A DNA stretch of 64,000 nucleotides from Salminus brasiliensis (Eukaryota > Chordata > Actinopteri > Characiformes > Bryconidae), in assembly GCF_030463535.1 (NCBI RefSeq), contig NC_132878.1, forward strand, positions 27,299,261 to 27,363,260. Direction: 5' to 3'. A program made the translations under genes and the position numbers. The notes under the pieces are model-generated. The model made no database searches and had not been told where the DNA came from. It worked only from the letters and a program-made list of their open reading frames with translations. The first letter of the stretch is position 1. The number at the start of each line of letters is the position of its first letter. Positions 35,875 to 47,135 of this stretch are shown piece by piece.

Positions 35875-36435
35875 TGCTGAGATGCATACTTCTATACACA
35901 CACACTTGCTTAAACTGATATCCTTCCTAATTTTCTTGTTTTCACCATGATCCGAATGTCAGTGTTCTATTATAGCCATAATCCAGTGACATCCTCCTTT
36001 TTGAAAGAAAGGTCACTCTCTCTCAGTATGCAGCAAACCTGCTGGTATCGGCTAATATGAGTGAGTGTCATCCAGCAAGCTCAGAGCATGGAGCGCATCA
36101 TCATTATCATCGCCAACACTAAAACTTTTTGTCATATGTGACAATATAACATAGTGCACTTTATATGTTAGATACCCTGTGTGTGGACATTTGACCACAT
36201 AATCATGTGTATATTTGACCTTCCCTTGATCAATATTGGGATATGGAGGTAAAATAACTAAACACATTAAGTTGAAGCAATGTGTTTGTAAATTATTTGT
36301 AAAATATAATAATAATAAAATAATAATAAAAAAAGGAATAAAAGCACTATTTCCTCACATTTATTACTACTTCAAATGTCTAAAATTAGAAGCAGGTGCT
36401 CCACATTAGCTGTAGATGATTTGAACATCATAAGA
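34666..36435. other. Non-genic DNA with microsatellites and a local duplication
   Basis: (GT)n lies at 35576-35604 and (AC)n at 35842-35871. Segments 34790-34900 and 35282-35385 are diverged copies of each other, sharing 'gttgtgttgtgtatctg', 'aatgtgctgctgttgtgtgt' and 'atcccgttcca'. The 147-residue frame at 35058-35501 has no recognisable domain. Confidence 0.45.
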
Positions 36436-36439
36436 GAGG

Positions 36440-37345
36440 ATTTTGGAGGGGCCTGTCTTACTTAACCGTCAGACATTTAGTTTTGGTTTGGTCTTGGTTG
36501 GTAAAGTGAGTGTTATTACAATGGTGACATGCAAGGAGCTCTCTGAGTTCTTTAGAAAGAAGGTTGTAGATGCAGATGAGTCAGGCAAAGAAAAAAGATC
36601 TCAGAATAATTAGAAATCAGCTGTTCCGCTGTCCACCAAATAATTTACAAGTGCAGCAAATACCAACATGGCCAAATCAGGCTGCCCCAGCAAGTTTAGT
36701 CCAACAGCAGACCACAAAATGCATCAATATCAATGTCTCCAACTATCACAGTATCTACAGGTAGTTCTTGCTACAGCTGAAGTCCAAGTACAGCATCTAC
36801 CATCAGAAAGAGACCCCACAAATTTGACTTTCATGGGAGGTGTGCAAGAAGGAGCAAGACTAAAGTTTTACATCAAGACTAAAGTTTTTCAGAGAACACC
36901 TAGACCGAGACCAGGACATCTGGAGCAATGTGCTTTGGATAGATGAATCCAAAGTTAAATTATTTGGACACAGTAACAGAGGACACAATTGGTCTAAAGC
37001 AGACACAGAACACAAACAAGAAGCCAGCTCAACTGTGAAGCAAGGTGGTGGAAGTGTCATGGTTTGGAGCTGCTTTTCTGCAGTAGAGCCTGAAGAACTC
37101 TCCAACTTAAAATCCACAAGGAGCTTGAGGACAATGTGAGACCATTTGTCTAAAACCTTGAGCAGAAATGTCACACAGCTGAAAGAATTCTGCATGGAGG
37201 AGTGGGAAAACCTTTCTCCCAGTTGATGTCAGAGACTGGTAGATCATTATAAGAAACGTCTTAGAAGACGTTATTTCAGACAGGGGGGGAAATACCAGCA
37301 ATTAGGGTGGTGTATAGGGTGTCCTAACTTTTTTACATGGCTGTA
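36440..37345 (+). pseudogene. Tc1-like transposase pseudogene
   Basis: Plus-strand sequence carries broken Tc1 transposase: 'tgtgctttggatagatgaat' gives the LWIDESK block around the second catalytic aspartate, and 'gtgaagcaaggtggtggaag' followed by 'tgtcatggtttggagctgct' gives the VKQGGGSVMVWSCFS block. Upstream blocks are in other frames and separated by stops. The right end reads 'gtgtcctaacttttttacat'. The longest intact piece is about 90 residues, so it cannot make an active enzyme. Confidence 0.8.
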
Positions 37346-37360
37346 TACACACACACACAC

Positions 37361-37745
37361 ATAATAATGATCATCCATAACATTAACTGAGTAGGTCCCC
37401 CTTGTGCTGCTACAAAAGATCTGACCATTTGAGGCATGGACTCCACAAGACCTTTGAAGGTGTCCTGTGGAATCTGGCACGTTAGGAGCAGATCCTTTAG
37501 GTCCTGTATGTCGTGAGGTGGGGACCCCCATGAGCATCACTGAGCCTGTTGCCAGTTCACTGGTTGTCCCTCTTGGGGGCAATTTTGGTAGGTACTGACC
37601 ACTGCGTATCAGGAACACCCCACAAGACCTGCCTGACGTTTAGAAGACTCTGACCCAGTCATTTAACTGTTGTTGCCTAATATATACACCCTCTTGACCA
37701 ATGCTCAGTTATTCACATGTGAATCTGTTTGTATCTAGTACCTGT
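37361..37745. mobile_element. Internally deleted Tc1-like element
   Basis: Left portion 'gaggcatggactccacaaga' and 'cctttgaaggtgtcctgtgg', then a jump to right portion 'gttcactggttgtccctctt' and 'tggtaggtactgaccactgc'. This is the family present at 27.5 and 40.9 kb, abutting the previous transposase relic. Confidence 0.75.
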
Positions 37746-39665
37746 TCCAAAATGACTTGCAATTAAATATTATTACAGTTATTTCCATTGAAAGATAGGA
37801 AGGTCTCTTCCTTCTGCTTTAAATTTGCCATTTTAAAGATACACAGGTAAAATAAACAATCTGTAGATGTTTTATCTGGATATTTTGTAAATACTGTATT
37901 ATTTTTATGAGCGGGGAAAAGAGGGGGTAGGAAAAACTGTAAATTCCTTCCTTAATTATTGTCTTGATGCCATCAAATTCATTGTATTTAAAAGTAGGAA
38001 CCCAGTTCCGAGATTGAGAACTGACGAGAGAGTGAGAGAGTAAGAAAGAGAGAGAGAGAGAGACTCTGTACTGTACTGCTAGGCATCACACACTCCTCTC
38101 AAACTGTGCTGTTCAGCTGTTCAGTAATCTCTAATAGAATGGCTCTCAAAGTGATGTCCAGGGAACCCCAGGGGCTCAGAATGTATAGCCAGGTGGTCTG
38201 CAGTTCTGTACCGATATAGTCTTTGCAATGAGGCAAAAGACACATGGAAGGAAATATGCCAAAATCTGATTCATAATTTATGTTATTCATTTTTTTTCAC
38301 CCCACCAAACTGCTTCTTTAACCTTTCAGCTACCTTAAACTCTTTGATGGGCTGCTGCTTCAGGTCCTCCTTGGAAGCTCCTGCTTGCAAAGTCGGAGTA
38401 CATGATTTCTGTTATAGTGGTTTTGGCTTTACTACAACACAACAAGAGAGTGCAGTATGAGCATTAGGTGAGCGATGTTTTTATTATTTTTATTATTATT
38501 ATTATTATTATCCAGTAAGAAGCATCACTGGCATCCACTCATAGCTGTTTTTATCTCTTCGTGGACGAGAACAAGCCATTAAAATAGGACGACCATATTT
38601 TGGTGTTCAAAACAAATGGCCACAGGGAACAGGAGGTCAGGAAAGCAAAGTCAACAAAGGAATAAAATCAATATCCCAGACGCATTAGACAAATCGGAAA
38701 TTCGCCCTTTTTATTCTTAGGTCCCTAAAAGAGGGAATCCAGCCTACAGTGTGTATGTGTTACTGCTAAAGCACTAAAATACAACCAGGTTTTTAGTAAA
38801 ATTAGGCATTTTTTTTTTATTTAGAATAGTTCACCCAGTGGTAACCAGGTTGATACAGCTAAACAAGCTCTCTCATTGGTTGGTGGGACATTACTGATAG
38901 TACTAAAGGCCTAACCACCAACTCAAGTTAACCACCAACACAATTAGGACCTGAATCAACCGATCATGTTCTTATTTCCGGATGGTGGGACCATCAGACC
39001 AGTTCTGTCTGAAAACCCCTCACTGTAGTCCTACTGGATGTTCTAGATATGTCATTGTCTGTCACTGTAAGCAGGTTTTAGGCAGTTGTTGGAAATGTCT
39101 CATACAAGCTCCAGGTCAAGCTCTGATGTTCGTATTTAGTCTAGAACAAACGAGGAACACATGTTCAAGTGCACTGCTGGTAGCTTATCCCTCTGGCCGC
39201 TGTTGTGAGAAGTAATTTATTGATTTAATAATTTTTTTGGGGGGTTTGGAGAGATTCTACTGTAAGCCTTAAAGCTTGTCAGACGTCTGGTTCAGTCAGT
39301 TTGTCTACAGTGGAGCATTTTCCACCACTACTCTGAGCAACCTTGTTTTACCGTAAACATTTACAAATTAAATATAGAATTCCCTTTTCAATTAAAAGCA
39401 ATAAGAGCCTGATTACCAGACCAAGGTTAAGCCTAAGTCTAAGTCTATTCCAGACTACTGAACACCTCCACACTGTTTGAGGCATGTCTCTGATCATTTT
39501 GGCATGCTGCTAATTGGTGGGCTATAAGCATTCGTTATGCTCTATTACGCTCCATTATCTCCTTTGTAGTGAAGCTGATTTTTAAGCGAACTGATGCTTA
39601 AAAATGATTCTATGACATACATATAGCAAAAGGATGATTCCACAGGCATGGACAGTGTGTTACTG
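37746..39665. other. Non-genic DNA, nothing recognised
   Basis: A short (GA)n occurs near 38045-38062 and (ATT)n near 38480-38512. No exon was recognised. Confidence 0.4.
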
Positions 39666-39670
39666 TGCGT

Positions 39671-39688
39671 GGACGGCAGAGGGCGCCT
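39671..39688 (+). promoter_or_regulatory. CTCF-like motif
   Basis: GGACGGCAGAGGGCGCC fits the CTCF core with mismatches outside AGRKGGC. Motif match only. Confidence 0.3.
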
Positions 39689-39955
39689 TCACCCTCCTTA
39701 CTGAAGTGCAGTTGAACAGGCTGGTGAGTGAAACCCAGAGAAAATTCAATCAGCTATTCAGCAGTTCATTAAAGCCATCAGTCAGAGCACTGCTGCTCAT
39801 GTGTACTGTCTGGACTGGTTTTGAATCACTGTTTTCTATAAACATGGATCAAATGTACAGATATGATTCAGGCTCCACTACTGGTTTTAGCTCTGCTTAG
39901 TACTTCAGTCCCTGTTTATAGATCACAATGTGTCATACAGTGTCAGGAACCACAT
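39689..39955. other. Spacer before the 70-bp array, nothing recognised
   Basis: An 88-residue frame (39634-39900) is present but unrecognised. 'aaccacatcagcaagtctat' at 39948 resembles a segment near 59395. Confidence 0.35.
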
Positions 39956-39974
39956 CAGCAAGTCTATCAGAGAA

Positions 39975-40870
39975 ATAAGTTTACTGTAAAACTCTATATA
40001 ACATTAGAATAAACCCTAATAAACATAAAGTCAGTGTTCAGTGAGTGTGTTTAGTGTAAAACTCTATATAACATTAGAATAAACCCTAATAAACATAAAG
40101 TCAGTGGTCAGTGAGTGTGTTTAGTGTAAAACTCTATATAACATTAGAATAAACCCTAATAAACATAAAGTCAGTGGTCAGTGAGTGTGTTTACTGTAAA
40201 ACTCTATATAACATTAGAATAAACCCTAATAAACATAAAGTCAGCGGTCAGTGAGTGTGTTTACTGTAAAACTCTATATAACATTAGAATAAACCCTAAT
40301 AAACATAAAGTCAGCGGTCAGTGAGTGTGTTTACTGTAAAACTCTATATAACATTAGAATAAACCCTAATAAACATAAAGTCAGTGGTCAGTGAGTGTGT
40401 TTAGTGTAAAACTCTATATAACATTAGAATAAACTCTAATAAACATAAAGTCAGTGGTCAGTGAGTGTGTTTAGCGTTAAACTATATAACATTAGAATAA
40501 ACCCTAATAAACATAAAGTCAGTGGTCAGTGAGTGTGTTTAGTGTAAAACTCTATATAACATTAGAATAAACCCTAATAAACATAAAGTCAGTGGTCAGT
40601 GAGTGTGTTTAGTGTAAAACTCTATATAACATTAGAATAAACCCTAATAAACATAAAGTCAGTGGTCAGTGAGTGTGTTTACTGTAAAACTCTATATAAC
40701 ATTAGAATAAACCCTAATAAACATAAAGTCAGTGGTCAGTGAGTGTGTTTAGTGTAAAACTCTATATAACATTAGAATAAACCCTAATAACCATAAAGTC
40801 AGTGGTCAGTGAGTGTGTTTAGTGTAAAACTCTATATAACATTAGAATAAACCCTAATAAACATAAAGTC
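39975..40870 (+). repeat. 70-bp minisatellite, forward array (about 12-13 units)
   Basis: Unit: taaaactctatataacatta, gaataaaccctaataaacat, aaagtcagtggtcagtgagt, gtgtttagtg. Units are nearly identical, with recurring two-state positions (tttagtg/tttactg, tcagtgg/tcagcgg). The same unit in reverse complement forms the larger array at 51960-53768. Confidence 0.95.
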
Positions 40871-40943
40871 TAGTAAACAGTTAGAGTAAACAGTCTAGTA
40901 AACCCTAATAAACAGTTATAGGAAAACTACATGATTGGAACAC

Positions 40944-41170
40944 ACAGATCAGCCACTGCATTAAAACCTAATTGCTAATATTGTGTAGGTTGCAGGTCTC
41001 CTTCTTGCAGCCAAAAGGCCTCTGACCCATCAAGGCATGGGCTCCACAAGACCTCTAAAGGTGTCCTGCAGTATATGGCACCAAGATGTTTGCAGCTGGT
41101 CCTACAGCAGTCCTGTAATTTGTGAGGTTTGGCCTCCATGGATCTCATCAATGATGTCAACAGGACTTGC
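40944..41170 (-). mobile_element. Tc1-like 5' fragment
   Basis: 'atcagccactgcattaaaac', 'ctaatattgtgtaggttgca', 'gcatgggctccacaagacct' and 'ctaaaggtgtcctgcagtat' follow the conserved end of the Tc1 family. The minus strand encodes the remnant of the transposase C-terminus. Confidence 0.75.
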
Positions 41171-41515
41171 AAAGAGAAAGCATTCTAGCAGTCTGACACG
41201 CCGCTGTCCCAGGCTAGCGCAGCAGCTGATCTCAAACAAGGGGGAACTTGTGCCAAGGGAATAGACCTTGCAAGCAAAACACAGCTTGGGATATTAGTGA
41301 TGGATGACACACAGCAGTGTGTGAGAGCTGTACATCAGAAGGTCAGAATTCCAGGTGCTGATGGCATGGAGACCAGTTGATCATGTGCAGTTTGCCTGCA
41401 TTATATATCACTATATGTCTTCCTGACATTAATTATGGCATATTTTAATGTAATTAATGCGTTTTTGTATGTTTTTTCAATGGTACTCTACAGTAACGCT
41501 CTCAGTCATTAAATA
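41171..41515. other. Non-genic DNA, nothing recognised
   Basis: No supported feature. Confidence 0.4.
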
Positions 41516-41519
41516 AGCA

Positions 41520-41660
41520 TGCATAGTTGCCAGCTTGATGGCCAGCTTGGTCAAGCTGGTCATGCTCAAATGAAAACATACCTGGACGACCAGCTTTTCA
41601 ACTACCTTGACCTTTCAAGACCAGCTCAAGTTCGGTCTTGAGCTGCATTTTGTAGCACGG
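41520..41660. mobile_element. 'ccagcttggtca' palindromic MITE
   Basis: 'cagcttgatggccagcttgg', 'tcaagctggtcatgctcaaa' and 'gaccagcttttcaactacct' match the family at 15.3 kb. Confidence 0.55.
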
Positions 41661-41690
41661 TAGTGAGGACTACTTACTTTCTGGATTGCT

Positions 41691-41710
41691 CAGACACTAG
41701 AGGGCGCTCC
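41691..41710 (+). promoter_or_regulatory. CTCF-like motif (strong core match)
   Basis: CACTAGAGGGCGCTCC matches the CTCF core almost perfectly. It lies between the forward 70-bp array and amer1. Binding is not shown by sequence. Confidence 0.4.
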
Positions 41711-41919
41711 TGAGTGAGTCCAAATTGTCTGCCCTTGTCTTCTTCAAACAGAAGAGCATAAAAAAGTTTTCAACATTCATTAAATATTACAGACACGTTT
41801 TGTTTCCATAGCTACGTCGACAGACTTTTTGACAGGTTAAAATGTTTGTTGTTAAACATCCTTTGGGTGAAAACTATTGGAGGACCAGCTGTTCATGAAT
41901 GAATGAATGCATTCAGATA

Positions 41920-42213
41920 CACAGCTTGTCTAGTTCCTGTAGAGAAGTATGGGCAGTAGAATTGGACACTCTGGAGCAGCTAAACATGAACCTATGGGCA
42001 CCATGCCTAATGCCAGGTGTGGATCTGTGGAGCAGTGGAACTGGGTTCTCTGGAATGATGGTGCTCCATCCTGTACTTTTGGGATGAGGTGGGGAGTTGG
42101 GGATGAGGTTGGGTGGTGATCATCCAAAAGCAGGATAAGCTCTTTTTTTCGTTATCATGGATTTCAGAAGAAACAATCAATGAGCAGGTGTCCCAATACT
42201 TTTGTCCATATAG
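41920..42213 (+). mobile_element. Tc1-like 3' remnant
   Basis: 'actctggagcagctaaacat' and 'ggatctgtggagcagtggaa' are eroded transposase blocks. The terminus 'gtgtcccaatacttttgtcc' with 'atatagtg' closes the element at 42213. Confidence 0.65.
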
Positions 42214-42550
42214 TGCATCATTGAAGAACTACCATGTTAGCAATAGCTTGCCAAGAAAGCTATCAGTGTTTCTAACAGAACAGTTTTGACATCAGCAGCT
42301 AGAATCTGAGAGAGCACAATAGGCCTTGCTGTCTGAGGGTTGGGTTGATGGCAGTTCCCCTTGTCATCACTCCTAGTGTGATGCTGGTCAGCACAGGTGT
42401 CTGTTAGCTGTTGTATCGGAGTTAGGGAACCGCGCTTCCCTCCGAGTATGCTGGCTACGTAGTGGGCTGGCAAATTAGGTAGAAAATAGGGTAAAATTAG
42501 AAGTAAATTACTAGAAACTTTAGAAAGCCAGTGATTGCTTGACTACTAGG
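42214..42550. other. Spacer, nothing recognised
   Basis: No supported feature between two Tc1 relics. Confidence 0.35.
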
Positions 42551-42554
42551 ACCA

Positions 42555-42965
42555 CTAGCGGCCAACAGCTTGAGTCCATTGACCCAACCTGCCTTGTGTC
42601 AATAGTCCAGGCTGCTAGAAGTGGCTATTTGAGTTTTGTTGCTGACCATGTGCATCCCTTCCTGACTCTTCTAATGGCTGCATCCAGCATGATGATGCAC
42701 CATGTCTCAAAGTCCTTTAAACTCATTTCATGAACTGGACAGGAGTTCTTCTGTGTTCTTTCTAGTCACAAATTCAATAGAACACCTTTGAGATGTGGTA
42801 GAACAGGTGCTTTCACAGGATGAAAGTGCTTCTGAAAGATCTACAGAATTGCGTGACACAATCATGTCAACATGAACCAGGTTCTTAAAGGAATTTATCC
42901 AGCAGACTCTAAGATCAAAATAAGACCCTACCCACAATTTGTGCTTGGTGAGTGTATATAATAGG
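42555..42965 (+). pseudogene. Tc1-like transposase C-terminal pseudogene
   Basis: 'gaccatgtgcatcccttcct', 'gatgatgcaccatgtctcaa', 'aatagaacacctttgagatg' and 'cagaattgcgtgacacaatc' are in the order of the C-terminal third of a Tc1 transposase, including the NPIEHLWD-type block ('atagaacacctttgagatgt'). The end 'ggtgagtgtata' is the terminal repeat. It is frameshifted throughout. Confidence 0.7.
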
Positions 42966-43142
42966 CCTCTACCCCCTTTCTTCAATGATAAGGTACTACC
43001 ACAGGAGCAGCGTTGACCGTGGACCAGCACTGCAGTGACGCTCACTGTTTACTCACAGAAACTCACTGTTTACTGTTGATTGCGTTATTTAGACGTTATC
43101 TCTGATGGTGGCAGGATTTTAGATGACTGGCAGCCGCTGGAG

Positions 43143-43143
<1 letters not shown>

Positions 43144-43192
<49 letters not shown>
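43144..43192. repeat. (AC)n microsatellite
   Basis: About 24 uninterrupted AC units. Confidence 0.95.
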
Positions 43193-43194
<2 letters not shown>

Positions 43195-44115
43195 AGAGTT
43201 GGTGGTTGTCAAGGAAACAGGCTTAAAAAACTGCATGGCAATGTCTGACCATTTTGTGTATCACTTGCAGAAGGTAGATATTCATCACCAAAATGGGGAG
43301 TGGGATTTCTAACCCGTGACTGAGGCAGAGTGATCCAGCAGTGTTCTCCAGGGCATCCCTGACACTTTAACGCAGTATCATCCAATCAGCTGTGGCGGGG
43401 AGTTCTCATCTACAGGGACAGTCATGACACAGACAAACCAGCTTTGGTTTCCGTACGAACTCTTCAGAAGCTCTATAGAGTTGAAAAACAATCTAAATAC
43501 AATTTACAGGGTCTTTACCAGTGGACCAACAACTATGTCCAAATGTTATTCACTAAAGGGCCTGTATCCTTCATATCCAACATTTGACTTCACCCCACCC
43601 TGTTCATGTGAACTCTCCCCGTCACTAGCACAAGCCCCTGGGTTTGCTACAGCACATGCCACCTCGTCTTTTCAAACAGCCCGATGCAGCAGGGCTAGGT
43701 AGCCAGCACGCCACACCAATACAACACCAATACAACAGCTAGCAGATGTTTGTGTTTACCAACATCCCACTACAACTGCCATCAACCCATCCCTGAGAGC
43801 GCAAAGCCAACTGTGCTCTATCAGACTCTGGCTGCTGATGGCAAACAGCAAGATCTGGGATTTAAACTAGCGATGCTCAGATCAATGTAGCAAAGCTTTA
43901 GTCCACCAGACCACCTTTTATTTTTGTTACCATGCTTTTGAGACTAATGTATGTAAATGAGCTCTATTCTGGTTGGCTGTTTAGAGGTGTACTGTGCCAT
44001 TTTTTTAACTTTGGTGTAAGCAGCGCTGGCTGAACTGCAGTACGCTGAAGAGGTGGATATTTGGAAATGTGACCTTACAAACATACATACATAATATATA
44101 TATACACATACATAC

Positions 44116-44154
<39 letters not shown>

Positions 44155-44184
44155 AACTACAGAAATGACAAATAGACTTTTTCA
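43193..44184. other. Intergenic DNA 3' of amer1 with a (TA)n microsatellite
   Basis: (TA)n lies at 44118-44152. The 92-residue frame at 43424-43702 was not recognised. A possible minus-strand AATAAA is at 43917-43922. Confidence 0.45.
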
Positions 44185-47135
44185 GTTTGAGATGGGAGTT
44201 TATTTCCAGTTGAAAAGTATGCAATTATCCTGTGTTTTTGAGTGTCAAAAGCACTGGGATGTGTCCAGTACTGTCTGGGGGGCAGTATTTGTGAGGAGAG
44301 TGTTCTGGACAGTGGGTGGATAAATCCCACTCTTTGTGTCAAAAACATTCATTGTCTGTGTATATACATCCATATGTATAAAAAGAAGAGAAGAAAAAAA
44401 AAAAGTATAATTTTCTTGTGATGGTTTGCGCCAGCTTATACGTGCCAGCAAATAGAGTGAACATTCAATCACTGATCACAAAAAGGACTGTACCAAATGC
44501 CAAAACATACAAAATGAAAACACTACAAACGATTTAAAAACTTGTCACGAGCTCAGAGACAGCATTGAATTTGTTAGAGAAAACGTGTGTTGCACGAATA
44601 TTGTAAGTGCAGGACATTGGCCTTGGCATCGTTTGAAAAACGTACGCCATCCTGTGGTATTGAGATAGTCTAGACATTCTCTCACGGCTACGTCATTTTA
44701 CTGAGCTGAAGAACGCCTACGTCGCAAGTATCTACAACACTTCAAAAAGGTGCCACAGAATGCATGTATTCAATATTTTCAATTGTTCTCTGACGGCTAC
44801 ATAGATGTATGCGAGTATCCGACTCACGAATAATTTAATTAGCTCTGCTCTGACTGGCTGGCTGGCTTACAGCGAGGCACTGTGATGGCTCACACAGAAT
44901 CAGCACGTCTAGCATAGTCATAATTAGTTAAGTTTGGTCATTTTTTTCCTGTAATCATTCCTATTAACAGGTAGCCCGGCTAGCTGAATAGCCAGCATGG
45001 AATGCTGCTAGGCTGGGTTAGCTTTTAGCCTAGCATGGGTACTGGCTTCCTTCCCACTGCTTTCAACATCCCTGCCCGAACAGAGGCATCAGGCAAAGCC
45101 GCGGTCACGAGGCCTGCTTTGAGTAGCAACCAGAGAATGAGTATTTTCCAGCATCCAGCAGAGTCTGGAGGCGATATGCATGTTCACCAGTATTACTGAT
45201 ACACACCGTGGGAATGATTTGTTGTCAGTTTTCTGAGACAAAGCACCATATGCTCTGAAACTGGCTGCTGTCTGTTACCAGCCTGCCATCCTAAACTAGG
45301 GCAAGAACGCTGGTTTATGTAAATATTGGGGCTGTAAATATTAAGAAGTCAAGCCTGTTATTTAACTGTGTCCTTACTCAACTTTGTCATGGTCAATGAA
45401 AGATTTTCATTCTAGGGCACCTTTAAAAGGAGAATTCCACCAATTTCTCAGAATTTCAGCATACTTCAATGGTTAAGATGCAAAGTTGTTCAGAGTGGTT
45501 TGCTTCCGCTCTGTTCTACAGATACTTGCAGAGTCTGTGCACAGTGGTGGTGAATGGCGTCTGTCTCTAAAAGCTTCATCACACACAGTTATTACACCAC
45601 ATGGTTATGAGTACATTGCCTGATGCCGGAGACCCTGTTTTACCATACATTTTTGGCCTAAAATGTGATTTAGAGGACGAAAGCTGATGAAGCTGTTTTT
45701 GTTTCCCCCAGACTTGCTACAGTTTCACCATAAACCTTACATACAGACACATTTAGGTTCACTGGTGGTTTCGGATAATAAAACGTATGGCTACCAATGT
45801 GAATGTGTCCCTACAATAAACAATTTGCCACCAAACCCACTCCGAAACATGATAATCTCAACCACTGAACTATTCAGAAATTTGGAAATTGGCAGATTTT
45901 CAGTGGAAAATGTAACTTGTGTAGCTAATTCAGTGTTTTCTGGAATGACTAGACACAAAGCTAGCATAGCTAGTTTCTCCTGCTTTAAAACTGTCGAAGC
46001 TTTAAAGCTAATTTGTTAAGCCGCCCATCTTTTTCGACTGAATGGAAAACCGTGATGTGTTCACGTATACTATATATATAATGTTATTATACATTCACTA
46101 GCAAGACAACAGTGTCTTTTTCCATCTGACGACCTTTTGATAAATGAACTAATGAAGCTTGATGGCCAAGCTTTTTATATATTTTAAAAACAAAAGGTTT
46201 CTGCCCTTGTGCTACGAGCTGGGCAAACCTCTACAGACCTCTGAAGACACATTGTCATTTTGTAGAACTGAAGAAGAAAAAGTAGTCATCCCTGGCCAAA
46301 AACTTGGCCATTTTTCTTAGTGGGGGAAAAATGAAGAGCATTTTTGAGACCCTCCAGTATCTCACCCTGTGGTAAACAAACCAGTTCCAAACCCCATATG
46401 GTTTGTCTACATTACTGAACTTGGCCGTGTACCCCCACGCTTTTCTTTGTGTGCGCTCGCAGTTCCTTACTAATGTAGTGCAGAAATGTGTAAACTAAAA
46501 TGCTAATTGCAAAATAAACAAATGACTGAACAGTTTAAAAAATGTAAACATGAAACAGCGTAACAGCATCTTCGAAAGGGTAAGAGAACCCACAAGTTCC
46601 AACTCACATTCATTGTCCATTTGCTCTTTAAAGGAAAATGTCTGATAATCCATATCATTGCCCAATGAAGTGGTATTCCAACAGGGGTGAAATCTTTAAT
46701 ATGCCAACACTGCCTCTCTGCTCTGCTAGCACATAGGCTATATGGAGGGAGGGGATACTCAAAGGGATACTTATTATCAAGTCAAATAACTTTCAAAACA
46801 GAAAAAAGCTCCATATCTGGTCCACAATGATCATAAACACACCTGCTACATGTAGGCAAAACAAAACAATATTGCTAATCATAAAAAACAGCATGGCAGC
46901 TAAAGTGAGAAATAAAAAAATAATGGTGGAAAGGAAAATCAAAATCTACACCTTCACTAAAATATATTAGCTTATCTGGAGATAACAACAAAGGGGTGTG
47001 GGAGGATAGGTGTGTACAAATAAGAATGGTCAGTAAACATCCAGCTGTGTCTTTGGTGATGAGACCTATCTACCTTTTTTTTTTTCTTTCTTTCTTTCTT
47101 TCTTTCGTTTAGCATGAAGGAAAACTGATGATTGT
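44185..47135 (-). other. amer1: Probable amer1 3' UTR
   Basis: About 3 kb follows the amer1 stop codon in minus-strand sense without another gene. A minus-strand AATAAA at 44199-44204 is a plausible poly(A) signal; ATTAAA near 46697 and 44828 are alternatives. Mammalian AMER1 also has a long 3' UTR (from memory). A (CTTT)n stretch lies at 47086-47105. The end is inferred and earlier termination is possible. Confidence 0.35.
45415..45860. mobile_element. Dispersed MITE-like repeat
   Basis: 'aaaaggagaattccaccaat', 'cacagttattacaccacatg' and 'ggagaccctgttttaccata' recur in related form at 56700-56890 ('aaagttattacaccaaatgg', 'tgtgttttaacatagttttg') and 19750. It would lie within the proposed amer1 3' UTR. 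Confidence 0.5.

Noticed and set aside
43424-43702. 92-residue plus-strand frame 3' of amer1
   Set aside because: No recognised domain, and the composition matches the non-coding surroundings.
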